Virus record (IMG/VR): IMGVR_UViG_3300018048_002591
Span: 1 to 54,017 of that record
Length of the DNA stretch: 54,017 bases
Source: a virus
Strand: one strand, 5' to 3'
Shown: positions 6,778 to 14,925 of the stretch, piece by piece
Layout: the number at the start of each line of letters is the position of its first letter
Numbering within the stretch: the first letter of the stretch is position 1
Program-made: the position numbers and the translations under genes
The notes under the pieces: model-generated
What the model saw: only the letters and a program-made list of their open reading frames with translations
Told to the model about the DNA's origin: nothing
Databases searched by the model: none

Positions 6778-8595
6778 TTATACCAGGTCGTAGATATCAT
6801 AGTTAAGATTTCCACCCTTCGCATCTTGTTCAAGTATAGCATCAATTTTATCTTGAACTGACTGCTCTATTACATCATGGATCTCTTCTGCAAAATCTGA
6901 AAAGTCTAATGTAAAGAAGAATTCAGAACTATTTATACATGTCATAATAAGATCATCGTGACCTAATTGACCGGCATAAGAACCGTTAGGCATCTTACCA
7001 AAAGTAGATGCTTCATAGACCGTTTGTTTATCTTTTATGATTATTTTATTTTGTGTTATGTATTTTTTAAAGTTTTGACAAAAGATAGGCTTGTTATCTT
7101 TTTTAACCTTTAGACCGAATTGCTTAGTACGAGCATCTATTCTATGTTTAAATTTAACTACAGCTTCTTCATCAAAATCATTTCTTTGAGGGAAAACCGT
7201 TTCTAACCTTTTTATTAGTTCTCCACCAAACATATTCCATTCAATAATCATTTTTACATTTTCTGAATAAAAGACATCATAAGCTAAGAGGTAAACAGAT
7301 TTTGCAAATTCTTCAATAGTATGTTCGTTACTTCTGAATCTACCTACTTGTCTTATGCGATAGAAGTCAACAAAGCTACCAGGCGATGCAACCTTTTTCC
7401 AATCCTTCTCGTCCATTATTTCAATTTTGAAAATATTAACAATAGAATAATCTCCACCTGTACCCTCTGCAATATCAACTGAAAATACCCAGTAATTTGA
7501 ATCTTCTTGGCATTCTTCTAAATCAAAAGAAGGATCCCAAACTAATCCATCATACTTTACGGACTCTTCATCAAATTCAGGCATTTCTCTATGTACAAAC
7601 TCTACTTGGTTTGTTGTTAGTTTCTTAAGACTATCTGCTCCTAATAAAAGAGACGAGCTTGCAATAAACTGATTACCATATTGTCTATTAAATGCTTCTT
7701 CACTTCCTAAGTTTGCAACCTCTTGGCGCATCCACTTTTCATCTCTACCTGGCACATCCCACCAATCTACTCGAAATGGAGTATATTCACTTAACCCAGA
7801 TTCAGCGGCGGAGTAAATATCATAAAACTTATTAAACCCATTAGGTGTACTTGTAATAATAACCTTTGAGTTTGAAGAAGCGGATACCGTTGGATACACG
7901 TTTTCATAAAATGTTTCTACAAAGTTTTGGGGAATGTGAGCAAACTCATCCATGAATAGTAAATGAATGGTAAAACCAATCGCAGCCTTTTTAGTTGTAG
8001 TTTGACCAATGATACGGCAACCATTATCAAACTTAGAATTAAATACATCCCATTTTAAAACACCTGGCTTCAAAAAGAAAGGTAAATGTTCAAGGATAGT
8101 TTTACCCTTATCAATAATCTCTCTGGTAGTTGCACCCTTATTTGAAAGTACTAATGAATTTTTATCAAAGTTAAATAATGAATACCATGCAATAAAAATT
8201 GAAGAGCATATTGTTTTTCCAACCTGTCTACTTGCTAAACATACATTAAATCTCTCTGCCTGAAACTGTCTTAGCATGTCTTCTTGATATGCTCTAAGCT
8301 CAATAGTCTGTAGACCATGATCTGTCATAACAGTACAGTATGTATTTGCAAAATATACAATGTCAGTTGCACACTTCTTAATCTCCTTTAATTCATGAGG
8401 AGTATAATTAAATACAATGTTTCCTTTTCTTAGGTTAGGATTACCTTCGTAGAATGGTGTTGATGCAGGTTTATACCCTTCTTCAATAGCAAGCATTAAT
8501 TGCTCTACTGCTTCACTAGTCCATGAAAAGGCTTGTTGAGCTTTACTTATATTAAAGTCAAATCCTGCACTAGGTGCTTGTGGTCTCTGTGCCAT
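6778..8595 (-). CDS. 17: Terminase large subunit (gp17-like)
   Basis: 605 residues, matching T4 gp17 (610). It is the ATP-driven DNA packaging motor with a nuclease that cuts concatemers at the portal. ATPase: Walker A SRQVGKT (122-128), Walker B LLFMDE (212-217), coupling motif TSTPNG (248-253). RuvC-like nuclease: Asp374 in FSVDIAEG, Glu452 in IEWNMFGG, and Asp547/Asp548 in GHDDLI. All catalytic positions are present, so the enzyme looks intact. The start overlaps the GroES-like gene by 26 bp, and the small terminase is one gene further upstream, so 16 and 17 are separated only by the co-chaperonin gene. Confidence 0.97.
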   Translation of the reverse strand: MAQRPQAPSAGFDFNISKAQQAFSWTSEAVEQLMLAIEEGYKPASTPFYEGNPNLRKGNIVFNYTPHELKEIKKCATDIVYFANTYCTVMTDHGLQTIELRAYQEDMLRQFQAERFNVCLASRQVGKTICSSIFIAWYSLFNFDKNSLVLSNKGATTREIIDKGKTILEHLPFFLKPGVLKWDVFNSKFDNGCRIIGQTTTKKAAIGFTIHLLFMDEFAHIPQNFVETFYENVYPTVSASSNSKVIITSTPNGFNKFYDIYSAAESGLSEYTPFRVDWWDVPGRDEKWMRQEVANLGSEEAFNRQYGNQFIASSSLLLGADSLKKLTTNQVEFVHREMPEFDEESVKYDGLVWDPSFDLEECQEDSNYWVFSVDIAEGTGGDYSIVNIFKIEIMDEKDWKKVASPGSFVDFYRIRQVGRFRSNEHTIEEFAKSVYLLAYDVFYSENVKMIIEWNMFGGELIKRLETVFPQRNDFDEEAVVKFKHRIDARTKQFGLKVKKDNKPIFCQNFKKYITQNKIIIKDKQTVYEASTFGKMPNGSYAGQLGHDDLIMTCINSSEFFFTLDFSDFAEEIHDVIEQSVQDKIDAILEQDAKGGNLNYDIYDLV

Positions 8596-8851
8596 TTTCT
8601 TCTATAACGGCAAGGATATGATTTAAGTGTAAGATTTCTACTTTCTTACCATTTAATGTATATTCAGTACCTTTGCCTATTGTTTTTATTACCGTATCAC
8701 CTTCTTTGACCTGATCATTATCTGAACATAGTACCTTTGCTTTACGGTTATATTTTTCCTCAGGGATAATAATACCACCTGATGTTACAGCTTCTTGTGG
8801 AATTTCTTCTACAAGAATATAATTATTCTTCATCTTCATCGCTATCGACAT
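8570..8851 (-). CDS. GroES-like co-chaperonin (functional analogue of T4 gp31)
   Basis: 93 residues, GroES-sized (E. coli GroES 97, T4 gp31 111). The sequence has the N-terminal strand NNYILVEEIP, a mobile-loop-like segment TSGGIIIPEE (residues 23-32) with the GGI hydrophobic tripeptide that contacts GroEL, and a C-terminal strand ending HILAVIEE. In T4, gp31 replaces GroES so that host GroEL can fold the major capsid protein; the same role is inferred here. The gene is wedged between the terminase subunits, overlapping the upstream one by 29 bp and the downstream one by 26 bp. ATGs at residues 5 and 7 (8839, 8833) are alternative starts that would shorten the upstream overlap. Confidence 0.85.
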   Translation of the reverse strand: MSIAMKMKNNYILVEEIPQEAVTSGGIIIPEEKYNRKAKVLCSDNDQVKEGDTVIKTIGKGTEYTLNGKKVEILHLNHILAVIEENGTETTST

Positions 8852-9431
8852 CTTGTATATCTTCTTCGTTAATAGTTTCTTGTAAAGCTCTCATTAAATC
8901 TTTTGTACCTCTTGACTTAAGCCCTTGTGATTTTTGTCTACTATCTCCTTCAGGGCTTCCGTGATAAACATCAATATCACGTGATGTCTTTTTGGCATTT
9001 TCTTCTATAGCTACCATGTACATTGTCTGTGATTTAATTATATCTAGGAGAGTTCTCTGTAAGTCACTAAGTACTTCAAACATTCTAGGGGATACATCGC
9101 CTTCATTAATAGTATCCATAAGAGTAGAAATAGCAATTTCACTATTCTCCATCTGTCTTATTAACATTCCTAATGCATATTCATCAAGCTGAGCTTTAGC
9201 TTGAATGTATTCATGCTCTGCTATGATCTCTTCACTTAAATAAAACTTAAGTAAACTACTCATTACCTTTTTAGCCTTTCCTTTGGCTTTAGTCATCGCA
9301 ACGGCTTGTGTACCTTCTGCTCTAACCTTAGGTAATTCTGGTGTTTCACTTAGTCCAGGTACTTCATCTGGTAAATCGCTAAGTAAATCACCCAAACTAT
9401 CTCTAAACTTATCTTTTGAGTTATCTTCCAT
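8823..9431 (-). CDS. 16: Terminase small subunit (gp16-like), probable
   Basis: 202 residues (T4 gp16 is 164). It is largely helical. A charged N-terminus is followed by a long predicted coiled-coil region (about residues 55-150) containing LSEEIIAEHEYIQAKAQLDE and SEIAISTLMDTI, and the C-terminus is very acidic (EEDIQDVDSDEDEE). T4-like small terminases share a central coiled coil that forms ring oligomers regulating the large subunit. The assignment rests on this composition and on its position directly upstream of the co-chaperonin and gp17. A GAATATATAA box lies 16 bp before the ATG. It could instead be another head-assembly coiled-coil protein. Confidence 0.65.
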   Translation of the reverse strand: MEDNSKDKFRDSLGDLLSDLPDEVPGLSETPELPKVRAEGTQAVAMTKAKGKAKKVMSSLLKFYLSEEIIAEHEYIQAKAQLDEYALGMLIRQMENSEIAISTLMDTINEGDVSPRMFEVLSDLQRTLLDIIKSQTMYMVAIEENAKKTSRDIDVYHGSPEGDSRQKSQGLKSRGTKDLMRALQETINEEDIQDVDSDEDEE

Positions 9432-9447
9432 TAATACTAAATTTGTA

Positions 9448-9457
9448 TTATATATTC
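9448..9457 (-). promoter_or_regulatory. Late promoter GAATATATAA before the small terminase gene
   Basis: An exact match to the recurring late-type box, 16 bp before the ATG at 9431. It lies in the 30-bp gap after the 651-residue structural gene. Confidence 0.5.
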
Positions 9458-9461
9458 CGAG

Positions 9462-11417
9462 TTATCGGGCATCAGAAACTGTTGGTAGTAACAGTTCAGG
9501 AGAAGCATTGTCTAAAAGGAGAGTTAAATGTGTATCCTTAACAACATATTGACTTAAGATTAAGCTATGCAGCTCTTCTTCTATTGGCTTTTTCCAAATT
9601 CTAATATTTGTTAAATCTGTTTGGCAACCCAATAGTTTCCAAGATTGATCATTAGGAACATTAACCAAGTCATATACTTTAGTCTCATTAAATATCTTAG
9701 TTAATGTTGCAGTAAACTCTGGATTAATCGCGCCGGTTTGAGCTGGTGTATTATAGACAAATAGACTTAGCTGTCTTGCAGTTGCATTTAAGTTTATAAC
9801 TAATGCATACCATTCATCTTTAAGAAGAGGTTGAGATAGCTTCCACTTATAATAAGTTTCATTAATTTTCATAATGAACCAATTACTAGTATAAGTCATA
9901 GAAACAAAATTAGTAGGAGGTAATAATTCATTTTCATATACCATGAAATTATTACTAGCTTCTTTATTAAATTTAGGGGTCCCTGAAGTAGCATCATCTA
10001 TAAAGGATTCATCTAGTACAATAGAATCACCGTTGATTTCAATTATTTTATGAATGCCATTATATGAATTAGTACCACTCACAGATACCCAGTCTCCAAT
10101 ATTTAAAGCCTGACCAAATGTAGGTAACCCGCCTGTATTAAACTGTACTTTACCACCTTTATCTACAATTGATAAGATAAGTATATTTTTTCCAACAGGT
10201 GTTGTGTATTGTGGATTTAACCAAAATGTAAATGCCCTATCATCAGTTTGAGCCCACCCTTGATTATATCTATATTCTATGGCTTCAGTTCCTCTTGCCA
10301 TAGAACCTAACTTATAATGATACTTTGAAATGATAGTCCATTCATTATAAACATTTTCTTCTTTAATAATAAGCTTCTTATCTAAGATTCTTCTAACATA
10401 ATCATTTGCTAATGTACCTATAGTATTATACTGATTAGGTTTTCTTACATCTGCAAATTCATCTTCTCTTTCTTGTTTAAATTTATTAAGATCAGATACA
10501 AGAGCCTTAGTATCAATTTCTGCATTTTTACCTTCTAGGGTATTATCAAACCCAACTGCAGTTCTTTGTTGGTACGGAACAAGACTTACTCTCCAATAAG
10601 ATCCTGAGTAAAGAAAATCATCTGCTTCCGCAACAGCATCAATTTCGTACATTCTATTCATATACTGTTTAAAGTATAGATAGTCTCTCATTTCTGGTTT
10701 TGCACCAACACCGAACACTTGTTCAAATGCAGACTTAACAATATGAACTTCAAACTGCACAGGAAAATCCATCATCATTGGATTAAACTGGATTTCTCTT
10801 GTAGGTAATTCGTTATCAGGAATAAGTATTTTTACTTCGGCTTCTGATATAACATCAAATAAAGAATATTCTTTAAGTATAACATCTCGACTTCTTTGGT
10901 CAGCTTTTGTCTTAAAATAGTCAACACAGAACCCAAATAAGTTAGATGCTACTGCTGATAGTTGATTATACATCGACGAAGCTCTACTTAAATCATAAGG
11001 ATTCCAAGATCCTCCACAGCAATCTACTACTAGGTTAGGAACGCCAACACAGCCTTCAGCTCCACACTGAACTTGCGGAACTTTACAGATAATTCCACCA
11101 TCTGTTACTAATTCTAGAGCAATAGATTCAAATTCCAATGTGCCATCGCCCACCTGTTCATACCTATACTGAATCCAAAATGGTTTATTTGGATCTAATA
11201 GTAAGGCCTCTAGATTCGCATTTGTAAGTGCCACGTAATCAGAATAAGTGACACCATCGGTTCCCCACCTAAACTGTTTATTAAAATAAACTCCAGTGTT
11301 TTCTCCTTTAGTAACATCAGAGTATCCTACAACCTCAACAACATTTTTATAGGGTTCTTGTAGGCTTATAAGTATAGCATCACCGTTTGCGTCTGTGGTT
11401 GTTCCGTTAACTGCCAT
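9462..11417 (-). CDS. Predicted virion structural protein with a lectin-like (LamG-type) domain
   Basis: 651 residues, not assigned to a T4 gene. Residues ~1-110 look like a beta-rich domain (QEPYKNVVEVVGYSDVT; FWIQYRYEQVGDGTLEF). Residues ~110-145 are rich in Cys (CKVPQVQCGAEGC, DCCGG). The middle (~145-370) has motifs such as YDLSRASSMYNQLS and FPVQFEVHIVK. The C-terminal part (~390-640) fits a concanavalin A-like fold, with AFTFWLNPQYTT, NWFIMKINETYYKWKL, DEWYALVINLNATARQLSLFVYN and a final LTNIRIWKKPI, the typical closing strand of LamG-type domains. Lying between the terminase and a small membrane protein, it is probably a neck, whisker or surface-attached virion protein that binds glycans; that role is inferred. 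Confidence 0.55.
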   Translation of the reverse strand: MAVNGTTTDANGDAILISLQEPYKNVVEVVGYSDVTKGENTGVYFNKQFRWGTDGVTYSDYVALTNANLEALLLDPNKPFWIQYRYEQVGDGTLEFESIALELVTDGGIICKVPQVQCGAEGCVGVPNLVVDCCGGSWNPYDLSRASSMYNQLSAVASNLFGFCVDYFKTKADQRSRDVILKEYSLFDVISEAEVKILIPDNELPTREIQFNPMMMDFPVQFEVHIVKSAFEQVFGVGAKPEMRDYLYFKQYMNRMYEIDAVAEADDFLYSGSYWRVSLVPYQQRTAVGFDNTLEGKNAEIDTKALVSDLNKFKQEREDEFADVRKPNQYNTIGTLANDYVRRILDKKLIIKEENVYNEWTIISKYHYKLGSMARGTEAIEYRYNQGWAQTDDRAFTFWLNPQYTTPVGKNILILSIVDKGGKVQFNTGGLPTFGQALNIGDWVSVSGTNSYNGIHKIIEINGDSIVLDESFIDDATSGTPKFNKEASNNFMVYENELLPPTNFVSMTYTSNWFIMKINETYYKWKLSQPLLKDEWYALVINLNATARQLSLFVYNTPAQTGAINPEFTATLTKIFNETKVYDLVNVPNDQSWKLLGCQTDLTNIRIWKKPIEEELHSLILSQYVVKDTHLTLLLDNASPELLLPTVSDAR

Positions 11418-11813
11418 TTAAGAATTTTCTTTTTTAAATGTTTCTCCAATAATGTAAGATCCTACGAATGGTGTTAGTGCAGCAAAGTAAGCGCTGGCTC
11501 CTATTAAATCCGCGTTCTTTACAATGACCCATATACCTACGATTGCCCATAAAGCAATTGTTATATACATTAAGACTTCTCTTTTACTATTTTTTCCTTT
11601 TAGAAAAATTGAAGTATCTTCGCTAGGTCTCATACTTTCACCAAAGATATAAGAAGCAACGAATCCAGTAAGAGAAATAAAGTATCCGGCTAATTGAGTA
11701 AAATCGGTGTCAAAATAAGTAGCTAATACACCTACTGATACCCATAGAAAAACAACAAGGTAAGTAACACATTCTCGCTTTGAATCACAACATCTTCTAA
11801 GAAATGATTTCAT
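11418..11813 (-). CDS. Four-helix membrane protein made of two duplicated halves
   Basis: 131 residues from the ATG at 11813 (a TTG two codons earlier is less likely). Two similar halves each begin with a basic Ser-Lys-Arg-Glu motif followed by a hydrophobic pair: first VTYLVVFLWVSVGVLATYF and GYFISLTGFVASYIFGES, then MYITIALWAIVGIWVIV and AYFAALTPFVGSYIIGET. This is an internal tandem duplication giving four membrane spans. It starts immediately after the structural gene stop in the next frame and has a GAATATATAA box 17 bp upstream, so late expression is likely. A holin or other late membrane protein would fit size and timing, but no catalytic or family signature supports it. Confidence 0.7.
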   Translation of the reverse strand: MKSFLRRCCDSKRECVTYLVVFLWVSVGVLATYFDTDFTQLAGYFISLTGFVASYIFGESMRPSEDTSIFLKGKNSKREVLMYITIALWAIVGIWVIVKNADLIGASAYFAALTPFVGSYIIGETFKKENS

Positions 11814-11830
11814 ATACAAACATTATTTGT

Positions 11831-11840
11831 TTATATATTC
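11831..11840 (-). promoter_or_regulatory. Late promoter GAATATATAA before the membrane protein gene
   Basis: An exact match to the recurring late-type box, 17 bp before the ATG at 11813. It lies in the short gap after the methyltransferase-like gene. Confidence 0.5.
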
Positions 11841-11855
11841 TTAGAAATTAACAGG

Positions 11856-12380
11856 TTAAACTAAGTGACATCCTGCATGACTCCATCTCATCATTATACC
11901 GTCAGGTGTTAAGATTTCGTTTAGAGGGTTTCTTGGAAAGTTTTTATTAGGATTATCATACCCTGATGGGTCAAATAAGATAATGTCAAATTTTTCAGTT
12001 GGAAATAGTTTTTGATAATCACAGTTATATGCATCTGCATATATCATTGTAATATTTTCAATATTTCTAGTTTCCAATGCAACAACTTCTGGATGAAGTT
12101 CTATGACAGTCATAGTAGCTTTATTTCTTGTAATTTCATCATTAATAAAACCTATACCATAACCTATAGATAAAACATTAGCTCCATTAAATAATTCATT
12201 AAAGAAAGGCTGATATGTTGAAAACTCATATTCAGTATTGGACATCATTAATTCATCATCAGTATCATTCCATAAAATTGTATATGAATTACCAACAGTG
12301 GATTGCGAAAAATACGGAATCCAAGATTCAGATGGTAAATTTTCATTTCCTGTAAATGTGTATGAATCCCTTCTTATCAT
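11856..12380 (-). CDS. Class I SAM-dependent methyltransferase-like protein
   Basis: 174 residues. The fold core is recognisable: motif I as VLSIGYGIGFINDEI (about residues 69-83), an acidic end of strand 2 (MTVIELHPEVVALE), then ITMIYADAYN and FDIILFDPSGYDNP around the post-I/IV region. This resembles the spermidine-synthase and protein methyltransferase type of Rossmann fold. Motif I has Tyr where glycine-rich loops usually have Gly (GYGIG), so SAM binding is likely but not assured. It is short for the family. Substrate unknown. A late-type box ends only 2 bp before the ATG, so either the mRNA is nearly leaderless or that box is coincidental. The upstream gene ends 17 bp away. Confidence 0.6.
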   Translation of the reverse strand: MIRRDSYTFTGNENLPSESWIPYFSQSTVGNSYTILWNDTDDELMMSNTEYEFSTYQPFFNELFNGANVLSIGYGIGFINDEITRNKATMTVIELHPEVVALETRNIENITMIYADAYNCDYQKLFPTEKFDIILFDPSGYDNPNKNFPRNPLNEILTPDGIMMRWSHAGCHLV

Positions 12381-12382
12381 GA

Positions 12383-12393
12383 TTTATATATTC
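12383..12393 (-). promoter_or_regulatory. GAATATATAAA box abutting the methyltransferase-like gene
   Basis: A perfect copy of the late-type motif, but only 2 bp from the ATG, unlike the 15-25 bp seen elsewhere. It may act on a downstream start or be chance A/T richness. Confidence 0.3.
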
Positions 12394-12396
12394 TAC

Positions 12397-13068
12397 TTAA
12401 TATGGGGTGTAATCTGTTTTGACAACTAAGATAGGATCGTCTTCCTCTAATTTAGGATCTATTTGATCAATAATCCCATATGCATCTAGTTTGCCATCAA
12501 TTTCCATTGAAGTTAAGATATCTAATAAAGCACTAGCTTTCATATAGAAATAAGGCTTTCTATCAAGATACTTGTTATCCATGATCCTATATTCAATAAG
12601 TGTCTTATTAAAAATATCTAATTCTTTTCTATCCAAGAGCTGTGTTAAATCAAAAATGCCTTCAAGAATACTGAAATAAAAACTTAAGACATGCCCAGAT
12701 TCGCCTTTAACTAATCTTGTGTATTTTTTATCATCATTTACACTAAAAGTTAGAAATTCTAAATTTTCTAATCTACTTAAAATAGAAACAATAAAGTAAA
12801 CAGAATTAGGCTTAAGTGCAGGATTAGGTAAAAAACCAGAATTTTCAGCTTTTTCTATTTCGGTACGTAAACGCTTACTTGTTTTTATAGCATTAAGAAA
12901 AGAAGATACTTTAACAGTATATTCATTACCATCTTTTGATAAGTTTAAATTCTTACACTCTTTTTTTACTCTACTAATAATTATACTATCAAAGTAATCA
13001 TACTTAAAAAGAGTAAATTTTATATGTGTTGGAATTCCTAGTTCAAAGGTGTTATCAATTAGCATCAT
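12397..13068 (-). CDS. Phage protein of unknown function
   Basis: 223 residues; I do not recognise a family. It has a basic middle (SKRLRTEIEKAENSGF), a Tyr/Lys-rich centre (DDKKYTRLVKGESGHVLSFYF) and an acidic C-terminus (DPKLEEDDPILVVKTDY). No signal peptide or membrane segment is visible. The ATG at 13068 is followed by a second ATG codon, and the gene overlaps the end of the 138-residue gene upstream by 14 bp, so the two are probably co-translated. It belongs to the run RNase H - 138-residue protein - this gene, where T4-like genomes carry replication or late-transcription accessory genes, but nothing in the sequence shows such a role. Confidence 0.8.
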   Translation of the reverse strand: MMLIDNTFELGIPTHIKFTLFKYDYFDSIIISRVKKECKNLNLSKDGNEYTVKVSSFLNAIKTSKRLRTEIEKAENSGFLPNPALKPNSVYFIVSILSRLENLEFLTFSVNDDKKYTRLVKGESGHVLSFYFSILEGIFDLTQLLDRKELDIFNKTLIEYRIMDNKYLDRKPYFYMKASALLDILTSMEIDGKLDAYGIIDQIDPKLEEDDPILVVKTDYTPY

Positions 13069-13471
13069 TACCCATCTGTTTTTCTAATATATCTATCGCA
13101 GAACGAACTTGTAATGGGTCATATTTTAGTGCTTCTTTATATTCACGTTCACCAATTTCATTGAACTTCATATATTGTTCTAAAGCTTTAGGATTAGGTG
13201 ACCATTCCTTTGCTTTTTCTTTTGGTGACTTTTTTACCTTTGTGTAAATAAATCCAGGAACCCTATTAAACTTTGATGCGACCAATCTCCATGCCTCGGC
13301 TTGACCGGCCGGATCTGTTTTAAGAGAATTAAATAAGTTTGCTTGAATAGGAAACTTAATACTCATAAACCGATTAGTCATAAAAGAGTTTTTAGACTTA
13401 TCATAGTTTGTTACTTTATCCCACTGTTCATCCTTTCCGAAAAGAACTTTTATATAGTCAAATAATTTCAT
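13055..13471 (-). CDS. Small phage protein of unknown function downstream of RNase H
   Basis: 138 residues. It opens with MKLFDYIKVLFGKDEQW and has a central segment KNSFMTNRFMSIKFPIQ followed by a Trp-containing helix (AEAWRLVASKFNRVPGFIY) and a basic stretch (KVKKSPKEKAKEW). The C-terminal part is helical. It looks like a compact DNA- or protein-binding accessory factor, but I cannot name a family. It follows RNase H, a neighbourhood that in T4 holds replication and transcription accessory genes. A TATAAATA box, identical to the T4 late consensus, lies 11 bp before the ATG. Confidence 0.8.
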   Translation of the reverse strand: MKLFDYIKVLFGKDEQWDKVTNYDKSKNSFMTNRFMSIKFPIQANLFNSLKTDPAGQAEAWRLVASKFNRVPGFIYTKVKKSPKEKAKEWSPNPKALEQYMKFNEIGEREYKEALKYDPLQVRSAIDILEKQMGNDAN

Positions 13472-13482
13472 CTCCTATTTTA

Positions 13483-13490
13483 TATTTATA
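13483..13490 (-). promoter_or_regulatory. TATAAATA late-promoter consensus
   Basis: An exact copy of the T4 late promoter octamer on the minus strand, 11 bp before the 138-residue gene. Confidence 0.5.
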
Positions 13491-13509
13491 TGAAGTAATT
13501 GCAATATGT

Positions 13510-14733
13510 TTAAAAAATCTTATCTTGTTTTTTAGTGTCCTTAATAAAAGAAAGATCACCCTCATCATCATCGTCATCTTTAAAGAACGATGCCTTAAAG
13601 GAACTGTCAACTTCTTTTGCATATTCAGTTCCTTCCAATAAGGATTTCATAGTAGAGATAGTCTTTAATTGTAGTCCTTTCTGATTCATTTTAGATTCAA
13701 CATATTTAAACATTTCATCCAAAATACCTTCTGGGATTGATTCAGCAGCAAGAACCATAAGATTAACATTAGATTTAATATTTGCAATAATTTGCTCTCG
13801 GCTCATATGTTTTGCATTCATAACCCGAATAACCATATTGGCTAAATCAGTTACATACTCTTCATTATAAAGATACATATGAGAAAGATGGCCATGTTTT
13901 TCTTTAAACTCTGCAATGATAGCAGTTGCCTTTTTCTCACTGATACCGTATCTACGATTTTTTGAAGTATAGTAATATGCAGGAGGAACATTATCGCCAG
14001 CATCACCAGTAAGAACTTTACGGAAACGGAAGTCTTCTGGGTCTATTTCAATAATAGATGCCTTTTTCTTTTTAACCAAGTCTTTAAGTAATTTCTTGGC
14101 TTGGTTTTCTGGAGAAACAGAAACCTTAAGAACATCAAATACATCATCAGAAGTTTCTGAAACATCCTCAGTATCTAACCATTCAGAAAATCCTTGGTAA
14201 GTGTACAGCTTCTTATGTGCTGGTGAAAATAGAATAGTATGGGTATTATTGTTTTTACTCTTATCTACTAATTGAACAAGATCCCTATCACCAGTAAACA
14301 TGATTACTGATTTGTCATTTGCGAGTGATTCTGTATTCCACGCATACATAAGATCATCACCTTCAGCACCATCAATTTTAGAAATGATAACACCTTGCTT
14401 AGATAGAATGGAAATAAAATCAGATGTAGCTTTAGAGAAATTATCCCAGTTAATATTACTGTCCTGCTTACGGTTACCCTTATAATCAGCTTCTGGGTAA
14501 AAGTCTTTACGCCATGACCTAGAATCTACTGTCCAAACAACACGATCTATAAGTCCTTCAAATAATCGGATCTGATAAGCAAAATCGGTTGCCAATTTTT
14601 TGACAAATGATTGGACCTCTTCATCAGTACCTAATAAACCTTTCTTTTTTGAACGGCTAGGTATAACATATAGAGTCCTAAACAAAAAGTAGTTTCCGTC
14701 GATGACAAATGTATGTCTGCCGGTTTTCTTCAT
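13510..14733 (-). CDS. rnh: RNase H / 5'-3' flap exonuclease (T4 Rnh-like)
   Basis: 407 residues against 305 in T4. It is a FEN-family nuclease that removes RNA primers and flaps from lagging-strand fragments. The acidic metal site is complete: Asp12 in VIDGNYF, Asp70 in VVWTVDS, AEGDD at 123-127, TGDRDL at 147-152, and the distal TGDAGDN at 242-248; YKGNR at 84-88 is the basic clamp motif. A helix-hairpin-helix-like region follows (RYGISEKKATAII). The extra ~100 residues are an inserted Lys-rich loop around 200-228 and a C-terminal tail with an acidic DDDDDEGD patch that could be a protein-docking tail. It sits 30 bp downstream of the 53-residue gene coupled to gp44, so replication genes are grouped. 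Confidence 0.95.
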   Translation of the reverse strand: MKKTGRHTFVIDGNYFLFRTLYVIPSRSKKKGLLGTDEEVQSFVKKLATDFAYQIRLFEGLIDRVVWTVDSRSWRKDFYPEADYKGNRKQDSNINWDNFSKATSDFISILSKQGVIISKIDGAEGDDLMYAWNTESLANDKSVIMFTGDRDLVQLVDKSKNNNTHTILFSPAHKKLYTYQGFSEWLDTEDVSETSDDVFDVLKVSVSPENQAKKLLKDLVKKKKASIIEIDPEDFRFRKVLTGDAGDNVPPAYYYTSKNRRYGISEKKATAIIAEFKEKHGHLSHMYLYNEEYVTDLANMVIRVMNAKHMSREQIIANIKSNVNLMVLAAESIPEGILDEMFKYVESKMNQKGLQLKTISTMKSLLEGTEYAKEVDSSFKASFFKDDDDDEGDLSFIKDTKKQDKIF

Positions 14734-14763
14734 ATTATTAGTATTTAATTTAATTATAACAAG

Positions 14764-14925
14764 TTAGATGCCATTCTGAAAGTTACGGAGAAATTCATTT
14801 TCTAACTCAACAAGGCTTAAATTAGGCTTGTCTCTTTTCATATGCCAAAATGCTCTAACTGCATTTCCTAATTCATAATTATTAGGATAGAGTTTGATTA
14901 GTTGATCTAAAAATTCTGGTGTCAT
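14764..14925 (-). CDS. 53-residue conserved-looking protein coupled to clamp loader gp44
   Basis: A small gene whose ATG overlaps the gp44 stop in an ATGA arrangement, implying translational coupling. The product begins MTPEFLDQLIKLYPNNYELG and has an aromatic centre (AVRAFWHMKRDKPN) and a helical acidic end (LVELENEFLRNFQNGI). In T4 the gene after 44 is 62, the clamp-loader small subunit (187 residues). This protein is far shorter and I see no clear gp62 similarity, so it is a positional candidate for a reduced gp62 or another clamp-loader partner. Its length, coupling and normal codon content argue that it is real. Confidence 0.75.
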   Translation of the reverse strand: MTPEFLDQLIKLYPNNYELGNAVRAFWHMKRDKPNLSLVELENEFLRNFQNGI

